Positions 9,783 to 21,000 are shown, numbered from the stretch's first letter. The stretch is 64,000 nt of DNA from Acidobacteriota bacterium (GCA_003223245.1 QHYI01000115.1:1-64000), one strand, 5' to 3'. Program-made: numbers and translations. Notes: a model not told the origin generated them from the sequence alone.

Positions 9783-12700
9783 ATGCAAATTGCGGAAAAC
9801 TTCATCCGTCGGCCAGTGATGACCTGCCTGGTCATGGCGGCAGTGCTCATCTTCGGCATTGTGGCTTATCGCAGCTTGGCGGTCAGCGACCTGCCCAACG
9901 TGGATTTTCCGACGATTACGGTTTCAGCCAGTTTGGCGGGGGCCAGCCCGGATACGATGGCTTCGGCGGTGGCCACGCCGCTCGAAAAGCAATTCACAAC
10001 CATTGCTGGCCTCGATTCCATGACGTCGGTCAGCGCGCTCGGGATAACACAAATTACCTTGCAGTTTGATCTGAGCCGCAACATCGATGGGGCAGCGCAA
10101 GACGTTCAGGCAGCCATCACCGCTGCGGCGAATCAACTCCCTCCGAACATGCCGACGCCGCCGACCCTCCGGAAAGTGAATCCCGCGGACTCGCCAATTC
10201 TCTATTTGGCAGCCACTTCGCCCACGCTGCCGCTTTCTGAAGTGGACCAATACGCGGAAACGCTGCTCGGCCAACAGATATCGATGATCAGCGGTGTAGC
10301 GCAGGTGTCGGTCTATGGATCGACACCGTACGCGGTGCGCATTCAGCTGGATCCAAAGGAACTAGCGAGCCGGCAGATTGGCATCGACGAGGCGGAGCAA
10401 GCGGTCCGAAACGCCAACGTGAACCTGCCGACGGGGACGCTTTATGGGACGCACAAAGCGTTCACCGTGCAAGCCAACGGGCAAATGATGAGCGCAGCGC
10501 CTTATCGGCAGCTCATCGTGGCGTATCGGAATGGCGCGCCCGTGCGGCTGGACGAAGTCGGGCATGTTTACGACAGCATTCGGGACACCAAGCTCGCGAA
10601 CTGGATCAACGGAGTTCGCGGCGTGATTTTGGCCGTGCAGCGCCAGCCCGGGACGAACACGATTGAAATCGTAAACGCCGTCAAGAAGCTGCTGCCGAGT
10701 TTCAATGCTATTTTGCCACCCTCGATGCGCTTGGCGATCGAATACGATCGCTCGATCACCATCGAGCAGTCGGTCGACGATGTAAAGTTCAGCCTGTTTC
10801 TGGCGATTGTTCTCGTGGTGTTGGTGATTTTTCTTTTCCTGCGTAACGCTTCGGCAACGCTGATTCCGAGCTTGGCGCTGCCGATGTCGATTATCGGAAC
10901 GTTCGCGGTGATGTATGCACTGGGATACACCGTGGACAATATTTCGCTGCTGGCGCTGACGTTGTCGGTCGGCTTCGTGGTGGACGACGCCATCGTAATG
11001 TTGGAAAACATCGTGCGCCACATGGAACATGGCCAAGGCGTGCTGCAAGCCTCGCTCGACGGTTCACGCGAAATCGGCTTCACCATCGTGTCCATGACCC
11101 TGTCCCTGGCTGCGGTATTTATCCCGGTGTTTTTCATGGCCGGAATTTTGGGACGCCTGTTGCACGAATTTGCGGTGGTGATTATTTCCGCGATTTTGGT
11201 TTCGGGGGTGGTGTCGCTGACGCTTACCCCGATGCTCTGCAGTCGGTTTCTGAAGCCGCACGTGGGTGAGATCGCACAGCACGGACGCATGTATAACGCG
11301 CTCGAGAGAATGTTTCAGCGGATGCTGGACAGTTACGAAGTCACGTTGCACTGGGCCATGAGACACCGCGTGACCGTCATGGTGCTTGGAGTTTTGCTGC
11401 TGCTGGCAACCGCCTGGCAGTTCTGGGTCATTCCCAAAGGCTTCCTGCCAGAGGAGGATATCGACGAGGTAGTTGGATTCGACGAGGCCGTGCAAGGGAT
11501 TTCGTTCGATGCGATGAAGGCGCACCAGGAAGCCCTGAACAAGATCGTGCTGGCGGACCCCAATACCCTGGAATTCTTCTCGAGCATACAAGCCTCCGGG
11601 ACCTCAGGGCTGAACATCGGGCGCTTCTTCGACCATTTGCACGGCCGTTCAGAGCGGCCGTGGACCAAGAACCCCACCTACGAGAGCTGGGAAGGGAAGT
11701 ATGGAAACACGGCTGTAGCGGGCTGGATGATTCATGCGATGCGGCCGCTGTTTGAACATCACATGACCATTCCCGAAATCATGCGGGAGATGGAAGCGAA
11801 GTTAAATACCATTCCAGGCCTGCGCGTGTATCTGCAGAATCCGCCCTCGATTCGAATTGGCGGCCAACTGACCAAGAGCTTGTACCAATACACGCTCGTG
11901 AGCCCGGATACGGATCAGCTCTACAAGTACGCGCAACTCATGAACGACAAGATGAGGAATCTGCCCGGGCTCATTGACGTGACGACGGATTTGCAGATCA
12001 AAAGCCCGCAGATCAATCTGAATATTGACCGGGACAAAGCGCTGGTGCTTGGCGTCTCTCCCCAACAAATTGAAGATGCGCTGTACACCGCTTATGGGCA
12101 AAGATGGATCTCCACGATCTATGCGCCGACGAACGAATACTGGGTCATCATGGAATTGGAGCCGCAATACCAGCAAGACCCGCAAATGCTCTCGTATCTT
12201 TACATACGTTCGACCAATGGGCACCTTGTGCCGCTGAACGCGGTGTCGAGCATAAAGACCGGCCTCGGTCCTTTGACCGTAAATCACTTGGGGCAGCTGC
12301 CGTCGGTGACCATTTCGTTCAACTTGGCGCCGGGCGTGGCGCTAGGGCAGGCGGTAAGCGAAATTCAGAAAACAGCGGCGGATACGCTGCCTATCACGAT
12401 TAGCGGGAGCTTTCAGGGCACGGCGCAAGCATTTCAGCAATCGCTCTCCGGGCTCGGATTGCTGCTGGCTATGGCCATTTTGGTCATTTACATCGTGTTG
12501 GGGATTCTATACGAAAGTTTCATGCACCCGCTCACGATTCTTTCGGGATTGCCCGCGGCGGCCTTCGGTGCGCTAGCCACATTGATGCTTTTCCACATGC
12601 AACTCGATCTTTTTGGTTTTGTAGGAATCATCATGCTGATTGGCATCGTCAAGAAAAACGCCATCATGGTCGTAGATTTCGCCATTGACATGGAGCGCGC

Positions 12701-13040
12701 GGGCAACACGACTCCTGCGGAAGCCGCGGTAAAGGGAAGCTTGATTCGCTTTCGGCCCATCATGATGACGACCATGGCGGCGATTATGGGCACGCTGCCA
12801 ATCGCTTTGGGGACGGGCGCGGGAGCAAATTCGCGGCGGCCGCTGGGACTGAGCGTGGTGGGCGGGTTGATCTTCGCACAAATCGTGACGCTGTATCTTA
12901 CGCCTGTCTTTTACACTTATATGGATTCGTTCCAAAGCTGGTTGAGCCGGGGAGGGCACAAAGAATCGGCGAAAGAGAGACTCGCTTTGCGTCCCGAACG
13001 GTTGCTCGCCCCGCACACGAAGCACATTGGCCAAAATTGA
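9783..13040 (+). CDS. RND efflux permease, HAE1 family (system 1)
   Basis: Proton-driven inner-membrane exporter of the hydrophobe/amphiphile class; substrates are probably hydrophobic compounds but cannot be predicted. The 1085-aa protein has the duplicated RND layout: helix 1 (RRPVMTCLVMAAVLIFGIVAY), a large periplasmic porter loop, helices 2-6 with [13 protein letters not shown] that carries the two aspartates of the proton relay in helix 4, a second porter loop, and helices 8-12 with [18 protein letters not shown], in which the Lys partner of helix 10 is present. A GGAAGC site precedes the ATG. It forms a two-gene operon with the adaptor upstream. The length is slightly above AcrB because of a longer second porter loop and C-tail. 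Confidence 0.95.
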   Translation: MQIAENFIRRPVMTCLVMAAVLIFGIVAYRSLAVSDLPNVDFPTITVSASLAGASPDTMASAVATPLEKQFTTIAGLDSMTSVSALGITQITLQFDLSRNIDGAAQDVQAAITAAANQLPPNMPTPPTLRKVNPADSPILYLAATSPTLPLSEVDQYAETLLGQQISMISGVAQVSVYGSTPYAVRIQLDPKELASRQIGIDEAEQAVRNANVNLPTGTLYGTHKAFTVQANGQMMSAAPYRQLIVAYRNGAPVRLDEVGHVYDSIRDTKLANWINGVRGVILAVQRQPGTNTIEIVNAVKKLLPSFNAILPPSMRLAIEYDRSITIEQSVDDVKFSLFLAIVLVVLVIFLFLRNASATLIPSLALPMSIIGTFAVMYALGYTVDNISLLALTLSVGFVVDDAIVMLENIVRHMEHGQGVLQASLDGSREIGFTIVSMTLSLAAVFIPVFFMAGILGRLLHEFAVVIISAILVSGVVSLTLTPMLCSRFLKPHVGEIAQHGRMYNALERMFQRMLDSYEVTLHWAMRHRVTVMVLGVLLLLATAWQFWVIPKGFLPEEDIDEVVGFDEAVQGISFDAMKAHQEALNKIVLADPNTLEFFSSIQASGTSGLNIGRFFDHLHGRSERPWTKNPTYESWEGKYGNTAVAGWMIHAMRPLFEHHMTIPEIMREMEAKLNTIPGLRVYLQNPPSIRIGGQLTKSLYQYTLVSPDTDQLYKYAQLMNDKMRNLPGLIDVTTDLQIKSPQINLNIDRDKALVLGVSPQQIEDALYTAYGQRWISTIYAPTNEYWVIMELEPQYQQDPQMLSYLYIRSTNGHLVPLNAVSSIKTGLGPLTVNHLGQLPSVTISFNLAPGVALGQAVSEIQKTAADTLPITISGSFQGTAQAFQQSLSGLGLLLAMAILVIYIVLGILYESFMHPLTILSGLPAAAFGALATLMLFHMQLDLFGFVGIIMLIGIVKKNAIMVVDFAIDMERAGNTTPAEAAVKGSLIRFRPIMMTTMAAIMGTLPIALGTGAGANSRRPLGLSVVGGLIFAQIVTLYLTPVFYTYMDSFQSWLSRGGHKESAKERLALRPERLLAPHTKHIGQN

Positions 13041-13166
13041 TGGGCACTTGGTAGTGCGGGGCAAACGCTGGAGGTGTTCGTTTCTGCACGACAAAACTGC
13101 TTTGCCAGGAGCGCCCCCTAGGTGTACTCTGGTGCCCCCAAAAGTAAGTCCGCGGGAGAGATTCCG

Positions 13167-13424
13167 ATGAACGCAGAGATGCAGAAACGGGCTCTGGCAG
13201 CGCGCGATGCTCATCTAGCCCTGCTGGAGCTAAAGAAGCTCGTCGAGGACGCTGCCCAGGCAACTCATGACGCGGAGTTCGAGGCCATTCATTTGGCGAT
13301 TGATGCTCGCCGGAGTGGTGATGTTCGAACGATATTGCGCGTGATTATGGACCGCCTGAGTTCGGCAAAGTTCGAAACTGCCTTGTCGCAAGCGCGGGAG
13401 AAATTAGAGACCGCAGCGTCTTAG
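13167..13424 (+). CDS. Hypothetical protein, 85 aa
   Basis: Small soluble, mostly helical protein of unknown function, rich in Ala, Leu, Arg and Glu (KKLVEDAAQATHDAEFEAIH; REKLETAAS at the end). No membrane segment, signal or cysteine pattern. I choose ATG 13167, preceded by GCGGGAGAG at 13150-13158, over the open frame start at 13122. It is a single gene between RND system 1 and the sugar module. Confidence 0.55.
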   Translation: MNAEMQKRALAARDAHLALLELKKLVEDAAQATHDAEFEAIHLAIDARRSGDVRTILRVIMDRLSSAKFETALSQAREKLETAAS

Positions 13425-13665
13425 AGGCAGAGGCAATTTATTAGCCGCGCTTGGCGGACGGTTTTTGCCGGAGTGTTCCGATCCGTTCGTGAAGCAGAGA
13501 GCTATTTTTGTTTACCGCAAAGATTACGCCGATAGGCGCGTTCCCCGAAAAATGGCAATTCCGAGGTGAGTTCTCCTAAGAAGTTTATTGTCGATGGGGA
13601 GAACGAGAATTCTACAACAGGGCGTTGCCTCGGCAGCGCCGTGTCTGTACGAGGTTCAGAAAACA

Positions 13666-14684
13666 ATGAAAACAATCAACGGGCCGGCGATTTTTCTAGC
13701 ACAGTTTGCGGACGACAAACCTCCCTTCAACGGGCTAAGCGAGATTTCCAAATGGGCGGCCGCGCTCGGCTACAAGGGGGTACAAATCCCAACGTGGGAC
13801 GCGCGTCTGTTCGACTTGAAACGCGCGGCAGAAAACCGCAAGACCTGCAGGGGCAGTTGGTTGCAGTTCACCCGGCTTACGACGTGGCGTTTGATGGTTT
13901 CGCGCCGGAATCGGTTCGCGGGAAGCCTTCGGCACGGCAGGCCTGGGCGGTGGAACAACTTTTGTTTGCGGCGAAAGCTTCGGCGAATTTGGGAGTCAAG
14001 ACGCACGCGACGTTTTCTGGAGCGCTGGCCTGGCCCTACATTTATCCGTGGCCACAACGTCCGCCGGGATTGATTGAACAGGCGTTCGAGGAATTGGCGA
14101 AGCGGTGGCGGCCGATCCTGGATGCGTTCGATGCGGCAGGCGTGGATCTTTGTTTCGAACTGCATCCGGGCGAAGATTTGCATGACGGCGTAACGTTCGA
14201 CATGTTTCTTGAACGCGTGGGCGGACACAAGCGGTGCAACATCTTGTTCGATCCCAGCCATTTCGTTTTGCAGCAGCTCGATTACCTCGCTTTTCTCGAC
14301 ATCTATCATTCGCGCGTGAAAATGTTTCACGTGAAGGACGCAGAGTTTCGTCCCACGGGGCGACAGGGCGTCTATGGCGGATACCAGCCGTGGGTCGGGC
14401 GGCCGGGGCGCTTCCGGTCGCTGGGCGACGGGCAGGTGGATTTTCGAGGCATCTTTTCCAAGCTGGCGCAATATGATTTTGATGGTTGGGCGGTTCTCGA
14501 ATGGGAATGCTGCCTGAAGAGCAGCGAGCAAGGAGCGCGGGAAGGCGCGCCGTTCATTGCGCAGCACATTATCCAGACGGCGGAGCGAGCATTCGACGAC
14601 TTTGCAAAATCCGGGGCGGACGAAGAAGCGAATCGGCGAATGCTAGGGCTCGCGGCGCGAAAGGAGAGCAAACATGCCGGGTGA
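13666..14684 (+). pseudogene. Sugar phosphate isomerase/epimerase (xylose-isomerase-like TIM barrel), frameshifted
   Basis: The family isomerises or epimerises sugars and inositol derivatives. The N-terminal part is in one frame from ATG 13666: MKTINGPAIFLAQFADDKPP to GVQIPTWDARLFDLKRAAEN at about 13831. The remainder is in another frame from about 13840: LQGQLVAVHPAYDVAFDGF onward, with metal-ligand motifs CFELHPGEDLHDG, NILFDPSHF, FHVKDAEF and WECCLKSSEQG. Between the parts the family normally has some 20-25 residues ending in LSTHLQGQ; here this segment is missing and the frame changes, so a deletion near 13832-13845 seems likely. The downstream part could still be translated only with an internal start. 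It overlaps the next gene by 11 bp. Confidence 0.75.
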
Positions 14685-15852
14685 TTCCAGAAAGCAGGGA
14701 AAACCTCGGCGGCTGCGCTTGGGCATGGTAGGAGGCGGGCCGGGCGCGTTTATTGGCGCCGTGCACCGGATTGCCGCGCGCATGGATGACCGCTACGAAC
14801 TGGTTGCCGCGGCGCTGAGTTCTGATCCGGGGAAAAGTATGGTTGCCGCGGAGGAGCTTCTTATTCCGCGCGCGTACGGACGATTCGAGGAAATGGCTGC
14901 GGCGGAAGCGGGCCGCCCGGACGGAATTGAAGTGGTGGCCATTGTCACGCCGAATCATTTGCACTACGCCAATGCGAAAAAGTTTCTGGATGCCAAAATC
15001 CACGTGATTTGCGACAAGCCGGTGACGACGACACTCGAGGATGCTCTGGACTTGGAGAAGACGGTAAAGCGAACCGGCTTGATCTTTGGTTTGACGCACA
15101 ATTACACCGGCTACCCGATGGTGCGGCAGGCGCGCGAGATGGTGCAAGCGGGCGAACTCGGGGCGCTTCGCGTTGTTCAAGTAGAGTACGCGCAAGACTG
15201 GCTGTCGACCCCTCTGGAAAGGACCGGGCAAAAGCAGGCGGATTGGCGAACCGATCCTAAACGGAGCGGTCCTGGCGGAAGCCTGGGCGATATCGGAACG
15301 CACGCCCACAACCTGGCCTGCTTTGTGACCGGGCTGCCTGTGCATGAGGTTGCTGCGGAAGTTTCTACGTTCGTACCAGGGCGGCGTCTCGATGACAATG
15401 TACAAATGCTGCTGCGCTTCTCGAGGGGAGTGAAAGGGGCGCTCTGGGCGAGTCAAGTTGCGACAGGGAATGAAAACAATCTGCGCTTGCGCGTGTATGG
15501 CGAAAAGGCGGGCTTGGAGTGGCAGCAGGAAAATCCGAACGAATTAATCTTCGCACCTTTGGGGCAGCCGCGCAGAATCCTGCGGCGCGGCGGTCCCGGA
15601 ACCGGGGCTTCTGTGGCGCGGGCGATTCGCATTCCACCGGGGCATCCGGAAGGATTCCTCGAAGCGTTCGCACAACTTTACAAGGATCTGGGCGAGCAGA
15701 TCACAGCAAAGCAGGAAGGCCGTTCTCCGGATCCGCAGTCGCTTCTCGTACCAGGAATCGCGGAGGGCGTAGAGGGCATGCGATTCATATCGGCGGTGCT
15801 GGAGTCATCCCGCAACCGTTCGGCGTGGACGGCACTTTCTGGTTCGCAGTGA
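14674..15852 (+). CDS. Gfo/Idh/MocA-family oxidoreductase
   Basis: NAD(P)-dependent oxidoreductase acting on sugars or inositol derivatives, cytoplasmic. The 392-aa protein begins with a Rossmann fold, RLRLGMVGGGPGAFIGAVHR (GxGxxG variant near residues 15-25), has VAIVTPNHLHYANAKKFLDA and then HVICDKPVTTTLEDALDLEK, which carries the conserved CDKP/EKP lysine, and GPGGSLGDIGTHAHNLACFV with the D-x-G-x-H catalytic motif. AAAGGAG lies eight bases before ATG 14674, and the gene overlaps the isomerase relic by 11 bp, indicating an operon. With the inositol oxygenase next door a role in inositol or related polyol catabolism is inferred. Confidence 0.88.
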   Translation: MPGDSRKQGKPRRLRLGMVGGGPGAFIGAVHRIAARMDDRYELVAAALSSDPGKSMVAAEELLIPRAYGRFEEMAAAEAGRPDGIEVVAIVTPNHLHYANAKKFLDAKIHVICDKPVTTTLEDALDLEKTVKRTGLIFGLTHNYTGYPMVRQAREMVQAGELGALRVVQVEYAQDWLSTPLERTGQKQADWRTDPKRSGPGGSLGDIGTHAHNLACFVTGLPVHEVAAEVSTFVPGRRLDDNVQMLLRFSRGVKGALWASQVATGNENNLRLRVYGEKAGLEWQQENPNELIFAPLGQPRRILRRGGPGTGASVARAIRIPPGHPEGFLEAFAQLYKDLGEQITAKQEGRSPDPQSLLVPGIAEGVEGMRFISAVLESSRNRSAWTALSGSQ

Positions 15853-15976
15853 AAGAGGTTGTCCGGCAGCTCTAGGGTGAGTTGCTGCAAGCGAAGACCT
15901 CAAGCCTCGGAAAAAGATCGAAAGTTCTTATTGCGCTGCTCTCGGCAGGCGCTCACACTAAACGGGGAGTCTTGCC

Positions 15977-16849
15977 ATGGAAGAAGCGCTTCGTACCACC
16001 CCGCCTAAAGATGCCGCCCCGCTCAAAGAACTGGATGACTGGGACGATTTTGTGGCCACCCGCTATCGGCCGGGAAAATCAGAAGAGCAGTTCCGGGACT
16101 ACCGGGCCGATGCCAATCCCACAGTCACGGAGTTCTATCGGCAAAATCATGCACAGCAAACGTTGGATTTCGTGCGGAAGAAAAAGGCCGAATACTGCAG
16201 CCTGCGCCGGGGCAAGAAAAGCATCTGGGAAATGGCGGAGTATTTGAATACGCTGGTGGACGAGAGCGATCCCGATACGGACGTGAGCCAGATCGAGCAC
16301 TTGCTGCAAACCTCAGAAGCGATTCGCAGGGATGGCCACCCGCGCTGGTTCATTCTGACAGGCTTTCTGCACGATCTGGGGAAAGTGCTTTGTTTGTATG
16401 GCGAGCCGCAGTGGGCTGTCGTGGGCGATACCTTCCCGGTCGGCTGCGCGTATTCCGACCAGGTGGTTTTTCCGGAATTTTTTGCTGCAAATCCGGACTT
16501 GCAAGTTCCGGAATATCAGACCCAGTACGGCATCTATGAACCGCACTGCGGGCTGGACAAGGTGCACCTCTCGTTCGGCCACGACGAATATATTTATCAA
16601 GTTGCGCGAAACTATCTCCCGGAAGAGGGGCTGTACATGCTTCGCTATCATTCGTTTTATGCCGCGCATCGTCACGGCGCTTACCGCCATCTGATGAATG
16701 AACACGATGAGGAGATGTTTACGTGGGTGCGGAAGTTCAATCCTTACGATCTTTACTCGAAAGGGCGCGAACGCCCGGCCACGAAGGCCCTTCTGCCTTT
16801 CTATGAGGACCTTGTGTCGGAGTTTTTCCCCGATCAGATTGCTTGGTAA
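15977..16849 (+). CDS. myo-Inositol oxygenase (MIOX)
   Basis: Di-iron enzyme that cleaves myo-inositol with O2 to D-glucuronate. The 290-aa protein aligns along its length with animal and plant [50 protein letters not shown] and FNPYDLYSK are all recognisable. The six expected iron ligands are present as His108, His132, Asp133, His202, His225 and Asp258, with substrate lysine Lys136. GGGGAG precedes ATG 15977. MIOX is mainly eukaryotic and patchy in bacteria (known). It lies 124 bp after the Gfo/Idh gene in the same direction, so the three genes likely form an inositol or inositol-derivative pathway. Confidence 0.95.
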   Translation: MEEALRTTPPKDAAPLKELDDWDDFVATRYRPGKSEEQFRDYRADANPTVTEFYRQNHAQQTLDFVRKKKAEYCSLRRGKKSIWEMAEYLNTLVDESDPDTDVSQIEHLLQTSEAIRRDGHPRWFILTGFLHDLGKVLCLYGEPQWAVVGDTFPVGCAYSDQVVFPEFFAANPDLQVPEYQTQYGIYEPHCGLDKVHLSFGHDEYIYQVARNYLPEEGLYMLRYHSFYAAHRHGAYRHLMNEHDEEMFTWVRKFNPYDLYSKGRERPATKALLPFYEDLVSEFFPDQIAW

Positions 16850-16906
16850 CCGAGAAGGTCGTCCGCCAAACTTCCTAGGAGCTTTAGGAACTCAAGAACA
16901 CGCTTG

Positions 16907-17488
16907 TTAGCGCAGGCCCATGAGAGGGCAGCGGTCGAAGACTTTGCCGTCCGCCTTGAAAGCCACGCCGTTTTGAAGAGCCCACTTGTCAAACAGCCCG
17001 GGGTTGTTCGAGAGGTGCAGCAGCGCAGTGGCAATTTCCTCCACTTTGGGCATTCCGTTGTGAACGAGATAAAAGCAGGTTTCTTCGTAAGGAGATTTCG
17101 GGTCACCAGGGTTCTGCAGGCGGCGGATAAACCGATCGCGAATTTGAAACTGCACGTCACCCACGTTCAGGACATAGGCGCCCTCGGCCTTCTTTGCCCC
17201 GGTGAGTGCAAGTATGCGTTGCAAGAAAGCTTCTGCACGTTGCTCTCGGGTGACCCGCACGGTTGCGGCGGAGTTATTGGCTAACGCGCGGCCTCCGAAT
17301 AAAGATAAGCCTGCCGGGCCGAGCACCTGAAAGCCGTAGGTGAAGGTCCTGTCAGCCGGCCCTTGAGGCGCAACCGCTTGAGCCAGGGGCCTGCGGCGCT
17401 CATCGCTGAAGGTAAACCTCCACTTCAGCAGAAGAATGACTCCAACTAATAGAGCCAATACGAGCACGGATAGGATAGCGGATGCCAT
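16907..17488 (-). CDS. Hypothetical membrane-anchored protein, 193 aa
   Basis: Unknown function. An N-terminal helix (ILSVLVLALLVGVILLLKW, residues 5-23) anchors a soluble domain of about 165 residues with no family I recognise. The soluble part has GFQVLGPAGLSLFGG near residue 52 and a conserved-looking FYLVHNGMPKVEEIATALLH near residue 138. It is convergent with inositol oxygenase and lies on the same strand as the small gene at 17589 and lhr. Confidence 0.65.
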   Translation of the reverse strand: MASAILSVLVLALLVGVILLLKWRFTFSDERRRPLAQAVAPQGPADRTFTYGFQVLGPAGLSLFGGRALANNSAATVRVTREQRAEAFLQRILALTGAKKAEGAYVLNVGDVQFQIRDRFIRRLQNPGDPKSPYEETCFYLVHNGMPKVEEIATALLHLSNNPGLFDKWALQNGVAFKADGKVFDRCPLMGLR

Positions 17489-17588
17489 ACCATTGCATCG
17501 GTCAGATGCGGACCAGCACTGCCGCGGCTTTCACTGGGTCAAAGCTGAGACGCGCCGCCGATTACCACATCTCGACCGCTTGTCGAGT

Positions 17589-17807
17589 CTAGCCCCCCGC
17601 GATGGGATGAACCATCAGGACTTCGTTCTGCTCGCGGGTGATTTTCTCGATGCGCTCCCCGGTTGCGACGTCGAACGGCTGCGCCCCGGTCTTCGCTTCG
17701 TATTCCGCAACAACCCGGTTCACTTCGTCCATGTCGGCTGTTGCGGGATCGTACTCGAGAATCGTGGTGTCGCCCTGGCATGAAAACGTCAGAATCTTGG
17801 CAGTCAT
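17589..17807 (-). CDS. Small hypothetical protein, 72 aa
   Basis: Begins MTAKILTFSCQGDTTILEYD and ends VLMVHPIAGG. No signal peptide or membrane segment; it looks like a small alpha/beta domain. ATG at 17807 is chosen because CAGGAGACC lies directly upstream on the minus strand; the frame is open to 17843 but lacks a ribosome site there. Function not recognised. Confidence 0.65.
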   Translation of the reverse strand: MTAKILTFSCQGDTTILEYDPATADMDEVNRVVAEYEAKTGAQPFDVATGERIEKITREQNEVLMVHPIAGG

Positions 17808-18062
17808 ACTTGGTCTCCTGAGGGACATACGTTTGGCTCCCATGGAGTAGGAGCCGGTGGGTTGGGACGTCCCTAAACGTCATATTGCACCGATTTCCCA
17901 GGATGTCAAGACTGCATTTCCTCGCCTTCCTCGCCATAAGTTAGGTAACGTTTCGACTCACAGCGGGACTGAGTTTTCGCCGCAGAAGTTAATCTCGATT
18001 TCGCGTTTAGGCCTAGTACCGAAAAGTGGCGCGGGAACGTCCGCCAGAGCCATTTTGCCGAC

Positions 18063-21000
18063 TCAACGCGCGATGGGCATCCAAACCACATTCGCAAGTT
18101 CCTCTGCGGGAACCGCGACACCCTCGCGGAAAGCAACCACTTTACCGGAATTAGCGGGGACGCGTTCCCCAGGAACGATAACGCCAACGAGATTGAGAGG
18201 GTCGGCCGCGGATACGGTAATGATTTCGCCGGACACTTGCTGATGGCGCATGGTGCGCAAGGATTCTACTGCCACGGGCAAAGCGAATTGCTCTCCCAGG
18301 AAATCGCTGACGAATCGGCCACCGCGCACTTCACCGCGATCTTCGAGACGCCGCAAAGTGATCAGCAGCTCGCGCCACTTGGGAAGAATGGTCTCGCGTG
18401 CGAGAAGCTCGCGAAACACCACGCCATAGCGGCGCAGAAGCATCCAGCAAATGGCTTCGAGCGCGCGGTTGCGATCGTTGTTGTCGCCGGAGTAGAGCAG
18501 CGACCAGCGGCCCGCGCTGTGCCGTGGCCGCGAACTGCGTCCGCTGCCCTGCCCAGAGCGGCGCTTGGGATCGATGAGCGCGCGCAGATTGTCGAACCCG
18601 TCGGCGGTCAGCAGCCCTGCGGCGACAAGTTCCCAGAGCGCGGTCTCCACTTCCGATTTGAGTTTTGCTGTACCGCGCACGATGTCGGCAAAGAATGAGG
18701 CACCACGCTGGCGTAAATATTGCAGAACGGCAGCGGCACCCGGGCTGAGGCCGGCCACCTCCGCTTCGCCGCTTTCACGCCGGGGAATCATCCAGTCCGC
18801 GTCTTCGCGCACGAAGAAGGTAATTGGCGCAACACTTGTGGGTGTGACGCGGCGCTTTCCCTCTGCCACCGCTTCGAGCGTAGCCGGATGAGGCGAAAGG
18901 CGGCCCCAGCCCACTGCGCCCGTCAAGCAAAGCTGGTCGAGCACCTTGGGTTCGTAATCCGCAATGCGGCACTTGAGAATTTGCCATTCCCAGGAATTTG
19001 CGGGAGCCTCGAAGCCTTGCACCTGACGGATGGCTTCTAGGGTGCCGCGCTCGCCGAGTAACTGCGTGCCGGGAGCGACGTGTTGCCAGCGAAGCTGCCA
19101 GTTCATGAATTGTGCAGGCGTAACGGACTGGATTTCCTTACGCAATTGCCCGAGCGTGAGGCGATGGATGCGGGCGAGCAGTCGACGTTCGCACCACTCG
19201 GTTTGTTCGGAGCGAGGATCGGTGAACTTGCCTCGCAGGATGACGCCGCTGGATTCCAGGCGTAGCAGGGATTTCTCTATGTCTGCGACCGGTAGGCCTA
19301 GGACGTTGCCCAATTGATTTGCGCTGACGGGTCCGGTGTGAGAGATCCAGCCTGTTAGTGCCGCAAGCAGGGCGTCTTCTCGCGAAGCCGTTGGCGATTC
19401 TATCTTAGGCGGGGAAACGTCGAACCGGGCCGAAGGAAAAACCTGCAGGAAGGTGGAGACACGTTCTGCGGCAATCCAATACTGTGTTCCACCCACGCTG
19501 GCGCGGCTGATTCTGCGATCCGCGACGAGTTGCTCGAAAAACGAGTTCCAGGCGGCAAGCGATTGCTGCAGCTGGACCGACAGGTGATCGTTCTGAAGCG
19601 CTCCCGCATTGGCACGGGCTGGCAAAGCAACGAGAGTGAGCAGCGCGTCGTGCAATTCTTCGGCGTCCCGCACGTCCGGCCACGCTTCGTCACAGACTTC
19701 CGCAATGGCTTGCGGACTGAGCCGGCCGATTTCTCCGAGCACCGCTTCGGGCAGCATGCGGCGCATCTCGACCGCGCGGGCGCGGCGTTCTTCGAGCGGA
19801 GCATCGTCGAGATAGGCGTAGGGGTTGGCATTCAGAATCTCGTGGGAAAACTGCGACGGGACCGGCGTATCGACCGCCAGGCAAGTGATGCGGCCTTCGA
19901 CGACATCGTGAATCACACGCTCGAGGCCATCGAGGTCGAGGGCTTCGGTCAGAACATCCTTCATCACCTCGCGGATCAGTGGATGACGGGAGATGGCAAT
20001 ATCGCCGTCGGGAAGATTTTCCTGGCAAGCAAGCGCTTCGGGAAAAACCGCGGAAAGCAAATCGTCGGCGCGCATGCGCTGAATCGGCGGGGGAACTTTC
20101 TTTCCGTTGCGAAAACGAAGCAGAGCCAGCGCGCGTCCGGCATCCCAACGCCAGCGCGCAGTGAAAAGCGGCGAAGCGAGAACGGCTTGCTCCAAAACGG
20201 TGCGGAGGGAATTGGGATGAAGGAAATGAAAGACATCGGCGAGCGGAAAGCTGTGTTGCTCGCTGAGCGAAATGTTCAAGCCGTTGTCAGTCGCCGCGGC
20301 TTGCAACTCGAAGTTGAACGAACGGCAAAAGCGCTTGCGCAGCGCCAGGCCCCAGGCCTTGTTAATGCGCGCTCCAAACGGCGCGTGGATAATGAGCTGC
20401 ATGCCGCCGCTTTCGTCGAAGAAGCGCTCGGCGATTACCGTGGTTTGCGTGGGAACCGCCCCAAGCAGTGCGCGGCCCGCTACAACATATTCGACAGCTT
20501 GCTCCGCGCCCGCATCGTCGAGGCCGCATTCGGCTTTGAGCCAATCCACCGCAGCGGCGACGCAAGCGGTATTTCCATCAGCATCTGGAGACTTGCCCGG
20601 AACAAACGCGCCGATTTTCTCGCGTAGCTCGGAAACATGTGCAGAAAGTTCGTCCGTGCGCGACGGCGCTTCGCCGCGCCAGAAGGGCACGTTCGGAGCT
20701 GCTCCTTGCGCGTCTTCCACGAGAACTCTTCCGGCCTGCACGCGCCGGATGCGCCAGGAAGTATTTCCCAGCAGCATGATGTCGCCGGCAAGGCTTTCCA
20801 CGGCGAAGTCTTCGTCCACGGTGCCGACGATCGTGCCTTCCGGATGCGCTACAACGGTGTACAGAGAATTTTCCGGAATCGCGCCGCCGCTGGTAATGGC
20901 CGCAAGGCGGCTGCCGCGCCGCGCCCGAACCATGCCGTTCACGCGGTCGCGATGCAGATATGCAGCGTAGCGTCCGCGGGCGCTGGCGATGCCTTCGGAA

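Noticed and set aside
14569-15456. 295-aa minus-strand frame opposite the Gfo/Idh gene
   Set aside because: Shadow of a well-supported gene; composition is Arg/His-rich and motif-free.
19530-20627. 365-aa plus-strand frame inside lhr
   Set aside because: It is antisense to the helicase, with no domain signature.
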